A stretch of DNA of 64,000 nt from Emydura subglobosa (lineage: Eukaryota; Chordata; Testudines; Chelidae), in assembly GCA_007922225.1 (NCBI GenBank), contig ML679961.1, positions 62,251,430-62,315,429 of the forward strand. Reading direction: 5' to 3'. Made by a program: the position numbers and the translations under genes. This document shows positions 1 through 12,745 of this stretch, in pieces; the first letter of the stretch is position 1; each line of letters opens with the position of its first letter. A model generated the notes under the pieces. The model ran no database searches. It was not told where the DNA came from and saw nothing but the letters and a program-made list of their open reading frames with translations.

Positions 1-3000
1 AGCCATACAGTTGCAACCAGCACAGCCGTTAAAAATAAAAATAACCTTATTACTCTGTATTTGAAACCTTTCTTCTCCCTTGCCCTTCATTCCTGCTTTT
101 CTCTTCCCTTGTCACAATGTGTCTCATGTCTTCCCAATAAATAAATAGAACTTAATAATCAGAATTTGCCAATATTTTGAGACAACACCAAGTGACACAA
201 CTTGAAGAGTGCTTCAGAATCCTGAATGCTGACTGATTTATGATGAAAACATTATTTATGGGCAGTAGTTTTGTATTTTAATTTATGGTACAGGTACCCA
301 GAGCATAGCATGGATGTCCATAGAAAATTTTATAACATTGAAATTCAATAATGGTTTGCATTCTAGACAAAAAATTTCAGGTACACACATTTCCAAAGGT
401 CAGCCTTGTCTTTTCTGCCTCACCAACAAACAAGTAATGAAAATGATGAAAGGTTCATATGAAACTAGCATTATCTTGGTTTTTTTTAAACCAGACGATA
501 TATAAAAATCAGTAAAAGGGACCTGTCTAGAAAGAGACTTATTCAAATGTGAAAGTGCAAAGAGATAAATATAGATAAAAGGGAGCAAAAAACATTTAAC
601 ATCTAGACCCACTTCGTTATGATGGCAGATTTTTAATGACATACTGACTGCACATAAACATATTAAACACTTTTCTTTCTCTTTAATGCTCTACATAAAT
701 TACTTGGATCAAAAGTGAAGAAATATAGTAGGTATTACAGGCTAATACCAGAAACACCACAAATAATGTTTTTCCTTACTTCCCTACTATACAGATTAAT
801 TCTCAGTAGCTTTTCAGTAAAACAGCAGGTTTGGAAACTTCCCTGGGAATTTGGAAACATTCATGTAAACTGTGGGGTCTCCACTGATGAAACATGAAAG
901 TGAGGGACTGATCATACATCTTTCTTAGGGAGCACTGCTGAGACACATCTAGCCTGACTGGCTACTTCCATCCTGGTTTTCAGGAGCTGAGGCTTCTCAG
1001 GCACTTCTGAAAACAAGGCCATTCTATAGTTCAGTGGCTATTCCAGCACTGAGTTGGTCATAATCAGAAATTGCCCACTTTGCTAAAACGTCAGATAATT
1101 TTGAATATGAACAAATGCAAAGCAGGGCGTGGTTGAAGATCTCCAAATATATTTCATATATAAATCAACACAAATTTATATCCTGATCAAATTAACAAGG
1201 TCAATCAGTGCATTAATTTTTTGTATCCAGAGCCTCATAATGCTGGTGCTTTATAAAGAAAAATAGAAAGGAATTACTCTAATATACTAATTAATCTGGT
1301 GGTTCATTTTGAATACTTGTTGGTGTCACAGTCCCTGCGTAGGCTTCCCCTTCTGAGACCTTTTTCAGTCCCCTGTGTGCACCCCTCAAGTAGCAGGACC
1401 ATGTCCTCACTTCTCTTGGGAGTGCGAGCACACAATCCATCCACTGACTGGGTCTCCAGGTTACACTTGGTTGCCAACCATGTTACCTATCAGATCCAGC
1501 TGGGCTTGGACTCTTCCAGAATACTCCTTCAGGACTTTAGCCTTTGACTTAGAATCTTCTGTGCTTTGTGGCACTTTTTTTCCCACTGCTCTTTATCCAG
1601 AACAAGATGTTTGACTCCATCGTGAGTCGTCTCCATAGAATCATTTTTGATCGTCCTGTGATAGGTCATTATTTGTCCTCCATGTCATCTCCTTCCTCCA
1701 GGTGGAATCCAATCTAAGATGTAACTTGTGGTTTAGCAATAGGGTAACCTAATGACACAACCAAACCACAACAGTCATTTTAATAATTGAGTCCACAGTC
1801 TTCTGACCCATGTGGAGCATAATTCCACACTGGTTACATGATCTCTTCAATTAATTTCCAAGTTTCTTCTTAAAAAATGACAGTGGAATGCATTAAAGCT
1901 TCCTGTTGTGTATTTCTACCATTCGCCATATTTCTGAGGTGTACAATAGTGTTTGACAATAGGGAATATGATCCACTGGCTTTACCAATTCCTGTCCTCA
2001 CTTCTTTAGAGAGCCAGTCATTAGCGCATATTGTAATCCACGACAGACGAAGCCATCAACTCTTTCATACTCTTCTCCATCAATCACACATCCGCCACTG
2101 TTGACAGTATTCTCTCCTATCTACATAGTCTTGGTTTTCTGTATACTAATTGTGAAGTCTCACTTTAGCAGCTCTTGTTTTTATGCTCATAAAGTATTTT
2201 TTTCATTCTATCCAACTTGGTATCCAGTATGACTATATCATCTACAAAAACTAAGTCTCTCATTTTATCTCTTGCCTAAACATCACCAGTGTCCTTGGCA
2301 GCAGCCATCGCTCTTCTCATTACAATGTGTATGACAATGCAAAAGAGAAATGGGGATAATACACAACCCTGCATTATGCCAGTAACTATCTTAAATTATT
2401 CCATGTCTCTGATTTCCGTACTGATGCAGAACACAGACTCTTCATAAATATAAAGTTTTATCAAATTAATCATCTTTATTGGAATTCTATTGTGTCTCAA
2501 GATCTTCCAGAGGCCTTCTCTGTGGATATCATCATAAGCTTTTGTAAAATTAAAAAGTTAAAAACTATCATCTGCTGGTATTCTAAGCCTCTCTCATTAA
2601 ATCTACTCAAGATCAAAATCTGGTCTGGACATAACCTACTGGATCGAAATCCAGCCTTTATCAACAGCCATTTACATCCTATTCAAAATAATGCAAAACA
2701 CTTTTCCAGGTACAGATAGGAGTATTAACCCTCTCCAATTATCACAAATAAACTATTTCCCCTTTTTAGTAATTTTGCAGATAACACCTCTTTTTCCAAT
2801 CTTTAGGATAGATCTTTTTTCCCCAAACCATTTTGTACAACTTGCACATGTAATTCTCTCCAGTTTTTAACATTTCAGGATCTATCTTATCATAAGCTGG
2901 TGCTTTACTACTCTTCAGATGGTTTATGCCCCCAGTTACTGCCTTGAAAGTAAAAATGAAAGCTTCTAGTGATATAAGTAACTTGCTATTTTCACATCTC

Positions 3001-6000
3001 TCAATGTGGGCTAGTGGTTCTAGCCAATTGAGCAGAACCTGGAAATGTTCCATCCAATAGTCTCTTTGTCCTTCCTCTGTGGTTAAAACTACCATCTTAA
3101 ACCTTCACAATACCACAAAATTTAGAATTATGATGTCAGTTTAGACAGTAGTAAAAGCTTTTTAAAATCCCCTCTCTTGTAAGCTGCCTCAGTTTCTCTT
3201 GCTTTATTTTCAATCCATTCTCTTCTGTCTGCTGGCTTATTTTTTAACTTTCCTGTCTATGTCCAAAGAATAGCTCTTTTACTGCTCTCTTGTTCTTGTT
3301 TAAATCTCATCTCTAATTCCTTCCTCTTTTCCAAACTCCTCAATGTATTTGGTTGGAGCCAATTTTCTTTCTTTAATTTTCTCACCCCCACTGTAGTTCT
3401 GGCTGCATCCACACTTGTTTCTTTGAACAACTGCCATTGTTCTTATATGTCTTCTATCAACAACTTTAACTTTTCAGATCTATTGCTACATTGCTGCTTG
3501 AAACACACCTTTATTGCTGGATATACTTTCTAGTATCATACATGCTATCTTCATTGTGTGGTGTAACTTTCTTTTTTGTTCTGTTCTGATTGTCCTAACA
3601 ACAAGATAGTGGTCGCTTCTGACATCAGCACTCCTAAATACCCTGGCGTCCAATAACAATCTTCTCCAGCGACTACCAATGGCATCATCATCAATCTATT
3701 TCTGGTTGAAGCCATCATTTGATCTCCATGTCAATTTGTGTCTTTCCTTATGTGGAAATAGTTTAATCCAATGCGAACAACGCATAGACTACAGAGTTCA
3801 ACAAAACGTACTACATCATCAGTCTGTCCTGGGATGCCACATCTGCCCATAATGTGTTCATATTTAATATCATCATCAACAACCTGTGCACTTTGATCTC
3901 CCTTGAAGAGAACAATGTCAGATTTATTGATCTTACCAAGGAAACACTGCAATCTTTCACAGACACAATCTTTGACCTATTCATTCCTATTGTTTGTTGG
4001 TGCATAATACTGAACAACTGTGACTTTTGCATGGTTTCTCACTAAGCAAGCTGGCAATATTCTTGAGTTTAGAGGTTTCCATTCTCAGTGCTTGAGCAGC
4101 TTCCTTGCTCTATAATAAGCCTATGCCTTCTTGATGTTTGTCATCTTATCTTCCAAAATATGAAATAATCATGCCTTCCAACGATAATTTGCCTTGTCCA
4201 GTCCACCTCATCTCACTCAGTCCAAGTATATTTGGCCAAAGACTTTCATTTCTCTGATAACTTGTGTCAGTCAACCAGTGCTCCAAAAGGATCTAACATT
4301 TCAATATTCAATTCTCGTCTTAACCTTAGCAGCGAAGACATTCAAGGGCATGTGATCAGTGACAGCAATTTCTCCAAAACAAAGTGTGATTTATTTTGCC
4401 CAAATGATACACAGACCTTACAGAAGTAGATTTAAAAATAAGAAAGAGACCTATATACATATTGTCTTATCTACACTTGGCATTCCCTTCAAGCCCTTAG
4501 CTAGACATGACTTAGTCTTGCTGCCCTCTGTTCTCTTTTCTAGGCACCAAGTCATAGCTTGTTTGCTGAAGACCCTGGTTCTCAAGTCAGTCTCTCTGTG
4601 TGTCAGCATCGCTGCATGCTAACTCTGTGTCCACATCAGCTTTCAATGTGACCACTTCATCCTTCCCTTTCTGCATCTTTTTAACCCCTCAGAATCTTTT
4701 TGTCTCACAGCCTTAGTCTTGCAAAGAGGAAAACATCTTAATCTGAATGGTGCCAGCAAGGTAGCTTCTTCCCCCAATTGATTCTCCAGCCATTGTTGAC
4801 ATAATTCCTTTGAAGCATGTACCTGAGAGGCTGATTTATCTCTGACATTGTTTTAGCCTTGGTGGGTTCCTTAACAATCAAACTTTACAGCCTCCTTTGA
4901 TTTAATTCTATACATTCAGTCAGACAGCAATATAAAATTGAACAGGGAAAACAAGTCAGACATAATAATTCCTAAGAAACAATACAGACCCTTTACCAGT
5001 TTGTCACAGTTAGGACATTGATTGGATAAGAATAAAAATGATCTCAGAGTTGACCTCTGAGCTGAACCAGTAAAGTGTAATCAGAAAACAAGTATTCAGT
5101 ATGTTAAAATCTCATTTTTATGAAAATCAATGAAGATTAAAGAAACATCCCAAAACAGTGAGGTTAATATCACTTTTGAAAAATCACCTATCACCACCAA
5201 GTTTGCTTTGTAATCTAATTTTTTGGCAACTGATATTCAAATATATAAAACGATCAGACCTTCCTTGGAGGGGATGACAACATATCAGAAGTCACTCAGC
5301 AGGAAGCACTCAAATGGTGCAGTCATTTGGCTCACAATCATTTCCATTTGTCCTGGAGGGTCTTTTTGTTATCAGATAGGCTGCCTATGACTTAAGTACA
5401 ATTGCTGCATATAATGAAAACTTACTAGAGACATTTTGCAGGGTTAAGTTTTCCAGTATCATGAACTGCAGGGGTAAGAATTTAATCTTTACCATACAGT
5501 TAGCAATGAAGCTGTTTTAGAAGGTGAATGCTGATGATATGGAAACTAGTACTTCAATAGATTATTTATCTTTGAAGGGAGGGAGAAACACTGTCCAAGT
5601 CTACTCCTTTCATATGATGTTCAATGTAAGACCCAGCACCATCTTATGTCATATGGTTTTCTGTTTCACCTAGCATTTATGAACCTATGAAACTCTTCCA
5701 AATAATCTAGTGGAGAAAAAAGTAAACTTACTCTGAGAGGTTTGCTATAAAACTTTTCAGAACTGAATTGTATAAATCTGGATCAAGTATTTATACTGGA
5801 AAAAACATTAATGAAGGATTTTAAGCCCATGGAAGGTTCATGAAACACACAAAGGCCCTGATCCTGCAAGTTACCATGCATGGAAAGACTCCTGTATCTG
5901 TGTAGAGAGAGATATCACTGAAACCAAGTGGCTTGGCTGCTTTGTAATCGGGAAACTATGTTTCTCTACAGAAGCCAAGTGTGTAATAAAAATATGGTTT

Positions 6001-6679
6001 CAGACAGAAAATGTAGCTCTAAGTTTCTTCTTTATGCAGAGCTGGCCACACTTCATCAATGGCTTCATTGAAGTAGCAGGATGAACTCAGATTCCTGAGT
6101 CTCTTCCACAAAAAGCAGCAAACCCATTATTAGTTATCAACAAAAATTGGTACTTTTTCTAGATTACAAATATTAAGAATAATACCACCAAATGATATCA
6201 AAAGTTTTCTTTCTACATATAAATTAGAGTTACCTAACCTTAGAAAATTTAGCATAAAAATCACTTTGAATACAAAGATTTAACGAGCACATGGATTGAT
6301 ACAGCGCTAAATTCAATTAATCTGGAAGCTTCAGAATTTTTTCAAAAGGGTAACAACTTAATTTCAAAATTGCACCATAGCTTTTAAACTCCATGTTTAA
6401 AAATATAAGAATCCCAGAGCTCAGTATCCAATCAGTAACAAAATAAATCTTTATTTTACGTGTTCAATTGCATTATTTAGGCACTATTTTAACAGATTGT
6501 TTCCTGAATCAATCTATGTACCTACCAGTACCCATTCTAGTTTGTGATGTTAATAAATTTCTCTAGTTTTCAACATCCAGAAAACTGTTTCCTTAAAAAT
6601 TCAATAAAATGTATTAAATTTAAGAATGCAAAGAGGTGCTAAGCTTCAACCTTTTTGTTGTTAACCTGGTAATAGCTAC
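1..6679 (-). other. SIPA1L1: SIPA1L1 intron after coding exon 6 (partial)
   Basis: AT-rich intronic sequence. The only recognisable content is an eroded APE-type LINE at about 1885-4335 (listed separately). Positions 1-1880 and 4340-6679 contain no gene, RNA or repeat I can name. Short open frames here have no recognisable protein signature. Confidence 0.85.
1885..4335 (-). mobile_element. Ancient APE-type LINE relic (endonuclease and reverse transcriptase)
   Basis: Read on the minus strand, broken frames give a non-LTR retrotransposon in the right order. The endonuclease start has LGLSEMRWTGQG near 4230-4160. The endonuclease end has RSADVRSDHYLVV near 3640-3600. The reverse transcriptase follows: SSKAPAYDKIDPEMLK near 2900, NWRGLILLSVPGKVF near 2715, VTGIMQGCVLSPFLF near 2390-2340, and FVDDIVILDTK near 2250-2210 where FADD is expected. 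After that comes a C-terminal segment reading VIDGEEYERVDGF near 2085-2045. Motif style resembles RTE-like LINEs more than CR1, but I cannot fix the clade. Many frameshifts and stops make it a long-dead copy. Confidence 0.65.
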
Positions 6680-6837
6680 CTGTAACAGATGTTGTCAGTG
6701 CAGGGGTTGTGCACTCTTACAATGACAAAGACATGCTGGAAGTGAGATCGAATGTTCTTTGGGCTGAATGGCTGCGCTCCAGTTTCCTGGAAAACTATCG
6801 TCACAATATCGTTTCCAATATGCCGTTTTCTCAGGAG
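6680..6837 (-). CDS. SIPA1L1: SIPA1L1 coding exon 6 (Rap-GAP catalytic helix)
   Basis: 158 bases, phase 0 in and phase 2 out. The acceptor (TTTTAG) ends at 6838 and the donor GTAGC begins at 6679. It starts [18 protein letters not shown] and ends [13 protein letters not shown] plus two bases of a split codon. The motif [10 protein letters not shown] carries the asparagine that Rap-GAPs insert into the Rap active site in place of an arginine finger. Counting from the start Met across the exons, it is residue 708 here. It is intact, so the catalytic function should be preserved. The gene continues beyond position 1 with the rest of the GAP domain, the PDZ domain and the coiled-coil tail. Confidence 0.97.
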
Positions 6838-9404
6838 CTAAAAAGAATTAAAAAGATGACGAAAATGGAAATCTCAGAACATAGTTTAAAATACACCAAT
6901 GTTTTAATAATATTTTTCATTTCTCCTGCAATTATATTTTTAAAATATCATTACTATTTATGGGGTAATTTTTGTGTAATCCACACAACTACTGCCATCA
7001 TTTTATTCTACAAGGCAATGCAGATATTAATATATGGAATATCTGAGGACTTAAATGAGGAACTTGTGAACGCCTGACATATTAGATGAAGTACTAGCAT
7101 CCTGCATTTTCTGTTTCCATAACAACAGTTTTAATTCTATTTTAAACACTAAGAAAGGCCTACCTATGGGAAAGACTTTAAATGATTCTAAAATCAAATA
7201 AATTGTCATGCAAAGTATGTTCTGGTTTAATTTGTCTACTTGTTTTTTGTGCGAGTGCTAACATTATGAGCGGGTAATATTTAGAAGTTGAACAATGTTC
7301 CTCAATATATAATTATTGAAAATTTGAGATAGGTTAATATTTCCTGTTGACACTGGTTGATAATGTGTTAATGTTAATTTTTCAAAGATGTTTTTCTTTT
7401 AAATCCAACACTACAGTCTAAAAATATCTTTCTTCTGCAAAAACAACAGCAACAAAAACTTTCTGTAATACATAAAAAAGTACAAGATCCTAATGCAATT
7501 CTGCAGTAAACACTTCAACATTACTCCTCAAGCAGGGCTTATTATGATGACAACAAAAATGCTGGTGAGTAGACAAAAGTAAACAAAAACTCATGTTAAC
7601 TGTGATCTTGTATAAATAACAGGTTTCAATTTTTTTTGTAAAATGGATATACAAATTTCCTTCATTACTGAAAAACAGGCACTTCTGGACTGAAAAGAAG
7701 TAGTTGTTTAACAATGCACAGCAACATTACAGACTACTTTAGGAAAGAAAGAGATGATTATATTTATTCAATTGACAATGTACTGGTAGGGGGAATTTAT
7801 GTAGGTACAATGTGATTATCTGAGTTTGAAATTGGCCAGGATATTTGAGTTAACATCTCTGCTCTTATAAAAGAGTGCCAAGGGTGCTTTCATGACTATA
7901 AGATTTTATGTTTCAACCAAAGGACAGAACCATAAAACAGTACAATACATCTCCTCTTTCCCATCCCACAAATACCATGAGACACACTGATTTAATTCTG
8001 TCTTTGAGGAGAAAGTGCCAACTATTGCACGTCCAAAACAACATTCTACAACCACCTATATCTATTTTTGTCCTTTAAAGTCTCTCTTCAGAGTACTGAA
8101 CCAGCCCATCTCTGTTTAAGGTTCGATTAGGTGGTTAAGAAGACAAAAAAAGTATCCTGTGATTGGGAACTCAGAATATTTCCTGTATAGATCCTCACCC
8201 TTGGGTACACCTATTAACTCCATATCTTTGCCAGAACCCTCTGAGAAGCTTTGGCTCTTGGGGCCATTCATGTATTCCCCTGTGACGTTGAATATTTGGA
8301 TATGTAGGAATATTAAAAACGGCAGCCATGCCACTCAGTTCCTACCACTGATTAAAAGCCTGGACCATAGACTCTGAAGAAGTAGAGATGGAGGTGTGTT
8401 AATGGGGTCTGTAAAGACAATCACCTCAAAGAACTCCAGTCACTCATGATTAATATAGGTGTTTTTCGCCTTCAAGTATTGCTTGAATGGATCCACTGTC
8501 TTGGAAGGATTTCAGTGGACTGAAGGAAGGGATGATGGAGCCTAAGCTAACTAGTTTGAACTTTGAACAAATTTAGTTGAAGATTACATTTGTTATGTCT
8601 AAAATGGATAGAAATCCCCCTTTTATGTGGGATAGCAGGACCAGCTTCCAATTTGGTAATTACTGTATGAATATATACATTACACCTATCTAAAATTCCC
8701 CTTGTACGTTAAAGAATTTTTCATACCTTGTTATAAATTGTTGTATAGTGCTACTGTCTACTCTCAATAGCTGTCATATTTATTAAAAGTTGCTCAATCT
8801 GAGTGCTTGAAGAAGTAATATTTATTTACCATGAAGTGCAAAGTACACTAAGACCTCTCTGATTTTATTTATAGTTATTAATATTATTGTACAATGTTCT
8901 CTCTTCTTGAAAATCTCAGATAATAACTAATACTAAAATATAATGAAAATACATTTTTTCACAGGACTGTCCCTTCTACCTATTCAGAGCCTAGAATGAC
9001 CTACATAGACCTGTTTGCTGAGCATCCTGTGACAGAGTTAGCTAGTTTTATTCCTGATATAGATGCAATTCAATTACTTATATTTTTGTGTTGTTTGGAC
9101 ACTGCAGAGTACTTTTTAGCAGGGTGCATACAGTAGTTGTCAAATACCAGTGTTTGCCAAACAGCCACCACAATTATTTACTGTTTTAAGTATGAGATTA
9201 TTCACAAAACTACTCATTTGACCTTTGACCTAAAATTTTTCCTGCTTATTCACTTGCTTTTACATCACTCTGTGTTCAATACTTGAAGAAAGTTAAGTGC
9301 TTTCTGCCACCATTACAGGTGTAATATTCAGTTATCATTTGACAGTACAACTACTTTATGAGGTAGTGGACAGAAGAATTCCAAATAGTTAAAGTCCATC
9401 CTAC
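6838..9404 (-). other. SIPA1L1: SIPA1L1 intron between coding exons 5 and 6
   Basis: 2,567 bases of AT-rich sequence. I see no mobile element, RNA gene or conserved coding signal. Open frames here are short and unrelated to anything I recognise. Confidence 0.85.
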
Positions 9405-9508
9405 CTGTTGCTTGTTGTTAGGCGTGTATGGCAGCATAGTAGAAACATGGAACATGATTTCATAATCCTTATAAGTTGTATAGAGAGAGTGAGTGCCTGT
9501 TGAATCAG
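9405..9508 (-). CDS. SIPA1L1: SIPA1L1 coding exon 5 (Rap-GAP domain, 34 codons plus a split codon)
   Basis: 104 bases. The acceptor (GCAG) ends at 9509 and the donor GTAG starts at 9404. The first two bases finish the split Thr codon. It then reads [20 protein letters not shown] and on to the end TPNNKQQ, in phase and stop-free. It forms the middle of the Rap-GAP domain, immediately before the catalytic helix in the next exon. This exon was recovered by reading the minus strand and matching the expected phase. It agrees with the known exon order of the gene. Confidence 0.96.
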
Positions 9509-10139
9509 CTGCAATTAAAAATAAATAAAAAGTGAAAAAAAACCAACAACACTATTAAGTCCTTTAAAATACTTTAAAACAGAATTGTCAAGTTGTCATG
9601 AAAACTTACTAGCTCAGGCACAAAACCCACTCATCATTCATCTTCTTAATAATGACAATAATGAAAAACCTAATACAATTTATTCATTTGCCAAAACTTT
9701 CAGTCAGCAGGCAAATATAATTTTGCAAAGTTATTTTAATACAAGATGTTTAAAAGAACTTGTAAGAAGCAAGAAAATTATGAAATTACGAAGAATGCTG
9801 AACATCCTGAACTCAATCTAATTGAACTCTGGCATTGTAGGAAATACCATAGGAACTCCACAAGAGTACCACATATATACTTATGAAATATATATTAATG
9901 TAATATGTTGGAAAAAGTAGTCTACATCATACTTATATCCATCTATATATACTACATAGCTAAGTGGTTTTTTTAATGGTGAGGAACATTATTTAGTGTG
10001 GAAGAATAAGGTCACAAAAATGCCTTGATACCTTTACCTTATGGACCAACATGGTACTTGCATAAATCAGTTAGTATTCTCCGGTTGTTAAGTGTCTTCA
10101 AGATTAATGTCCCTATCTGCATACTCCATCTTACTAAAG

Positions 10140-11019
10140 GAATTTCAAAAAAACCTTTGAAAAAGTCCATCACAAGAAGCTATTAAAGCAAGTAGGTAGC
10201 CATGTGGTGAGTGGGAAAATACTAGACAAATTAGAGGATTGGTTCAAAAGAAATCTGATGAGGTTCAATAAGGACAAGTGCAGAGTCCTGCACTTAGGAC
10301 AGAAGAATCCCATGCACTACTACAGACTGGGGACTGACCAGCCAGGCAGCAATTCTGCAGAAAAGGACCTAGGGGTTACAGTGGACAAGAAGCTGGATAC
10401 GAGTCAACAGTGCGCCCTTATTGCCAAGAAGGCTAATGGCATATTGGGCTGCATTAGTAAGAGCATTGCCAGCAGATTGAGGGAAGTGATTATTCCCCTC
10501 TATTTGGAACTGGTGAGGCCTAGTTTTGAGACCCCCACTATAGAAAGGATATGGACAAATTGGAGAGTCCAGCAGAGGGCAACAAAAATGATTAGGGGGC
10601 TCGACCACATGACTCATGAGGAGAGGCTGAGGGAACTAGGCTTGTTTAGTCTGCAGAAGAGAAGAATAAGGGAGGATTTGACTGCGGCCTTCAACTACCT
10701 GAAGGGGGGTTGCAGAGAGGATGGAGCTAGGTTGCTCTCAGTGGTGGCAGATGACAGAACAAGGAACATTGATCTCAAGCTGCAGTGAGGGAGGTCTAAG
10801 TTGGATATTAGGAAAAACATTTTCACTAGGAGGGTGGCAAAGCACTGGAATGGGTACCTAGGGAGGTGATGGAATCTCCATCCTTAGAGGTCTTGAAGGC
10901 CCAGTTTGATAAAGCTCTGGCTAGGATGTTGAAGTTGGGGTTGATCCTGCTTTTAGCAGGGGGTTGGATTAGATGACCTCTTGAGGTCCCTTCCAACTCT
11001 AATCTTCTATGATTCTAAG
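10140..11019 (+). mobile_element. CR1 LINE, 3' part (ORF2 C-terminus and 3' end)
   Basis: An open frame at 10204-10788 (194 codons) encodes the C-terminal domain after the CR1 reverse transcriptase. Typical strings are NKDKCRVLHLGQKNP, EKDLGVTVDKKLD, and RATKMIRGLDHMTHEERLRE. The 3' flank carries the CR1 end signature of the form GATTAGATGACC...GGTCCCTTCCAAC and closes at TCTATGATTCTA (about 11007-11018), the short terminal repeat typical of CR1. The copy is 5' truncated, as usual for LINEs that prime on the target. A segment around 10530 is missing relative to the family pattern. This is not a host gene, although the frame is open. Confidence 0.9.
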
Positions 11020-11394
11020 TGTGCAAAGTTATGATTGCTAAAGAAAAGGTAAATTGAGCACTTCCAATTTCTCCTTTCTCAATAAAGAAGATGACATTGC
11101 ATTACAAGGCAACATATTTCAAACTGAAATAAAGGAAATATATTTTATACAACATGTAATTAATTTGTGGAACCAGCAAAATCCATTATTGGCACTGCTC
11201 TCAGTAAATATATCCTTAAACTGTGTCATATAGAGAATTCACTTTTTCCTCCATCACATTTCTTCTCTCCTGATAATACAGAATGTTTTCAGGAAAGACC
11301 ACCACCAGTAGTTTGTAAAACAGTGACAGGCTCTTGACTTCTGATGAAGTAACTCATTCTAGCAAAAGTCTATGATTGGGGATTAGGATGTTTT

Positions 11395-12745
11395 TCATAG
11401 ATTCATAGATTATAAAGCCAGAAGGGACCACTGTGATCATCTAGTCTGACCTCTTATATACCATAGATCAAAGGACTTCCCCAAATTGACTCCTGTTTGA
11501 ACCAGAATATCTTTTAGATAAACACCCAATCTTGGTTTTAAAATTGCCAGTGATGGAGAATTCACCACAACCTTTGGTAAGGTGTTCCAGTGGTTAACTA
11601 CCCTCATTGTTAAAAATGTGCACCTTATTTCTAGATTGAATTTGTCTAGCTTCAACTTCCAGCCATTGGATTTTGTTATACTTTTGGCTTCTAGACTGAA
11701 CAGACTTCTATTATCAAATTTCTGTTCCCCATGTAAGTACTTACAGACTGTGATCAAGTCACCCCATAATTTTCTCTTTGATAAACTAAATAGATTGAAT
11801 TCATTGAGACTTTCGTTATAAGGCTTGTTTTCAAATACCTTAAGCATTCTCATGGCTCTTCCCTGAAGTCTCTCCCACTTACCAACATCCTTCTCAAACT
11901 GTTGACACCAGAACTGGACACTATTAAAGAAGTGGTTGTACCAATGTCAAATACCGAGGAGTATATATAACCTCCCTATCTCTATGCAAGATTCCCCTGG
12001 ATATACACCCAAGGATAACATTAGCCTTGTGGCTACAGCATCACACTGGGAGCTCATGTTCAGATAATTATCCACCATGACACCCAAGTCTTTTTCAGAG
12101 TCTCAGCTTTCCAGGATAGAGTCTCCCATCCTGCAAATATGGCCTACTTTCATTCTTCCTAGATGTATGACTTTATATTTGGTCTTATTTAAATGAAAAT
12201 TATTTGCTCATGTCCAGTTTACCAAGTGGTCCAGATTGCTATTATTTCTCTCTCTCCCATCTTTTTATCATCTTATTATTTTATGTTTTCTGCCAGATAA
12301 TTAATAAAAATGTTAAACAGCATAGAGCCAAGAACCAATCCCTGCACGACCCCACCCGAAATACACCCACTTGACGATTCCCTGTTCACAATTACATTTT
12401 GAGACCTATCAGTCAGTTTTTGATCTATGTAATGTGTGCTATATTGATTTTGTATGATTCTAGTTTCTTAATCAAAATGCTGTGCAGTACCAAGTCAAAT
12501 GCCTTACAGAAACCTAAGTATATTACATCAATACTATTATCTATTATCTTTATCAACCAAACAAAGTCTCATAAAAATTTACATTGGTTTAATAAGATCT
12601 ACTTTCCATAAATCCATGCTGATCACCCTTTAGTTCTTTATTAATCAAAACCAATATAATAAGTTCCATTATTTTGGATCCATGTCAGATTGACAGGCCT
12701 AAAGTTACCCAGATCATCTCATTACCCTTTTAAAATACTCATGAA
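11395..12745 (-). mobile_element. CR1 LINE piece in reverse orientation
   Basis: On the minus strand the 3' terminus is at about 11395 (reverse complement of CATAGATTCATAGAT). Reading away from it gives the CR1 ORF2 C-terminal region (ILKPRLGVYLKDILV, NEFNLFSLSKRKLWGDLITV) and then reverse transcriptase fragments. The best of these is LGNFRPVNL near 12710, equivalent to the YRPVSLT motif. Frameshifts and stops are frequent. It is more diverged than the neighbouring plus-strand CR1 and probably belongs to another subfamily. Confidence 0.85.

Noticed and set aside
6709..7077. 122-codon plus-strand open frame overlapping SIPA1L1 coding exon 6
   Set aside because: Its first part is the antisense of a conserved exon and the rest is intronic AT-rich sequence without a signature.
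10204..10788. 194-codon open frame that could be read as a host gene
   Set aside because: It is the C-terminal part of CR1 ORF2 with the CR1 3' end right behind it.
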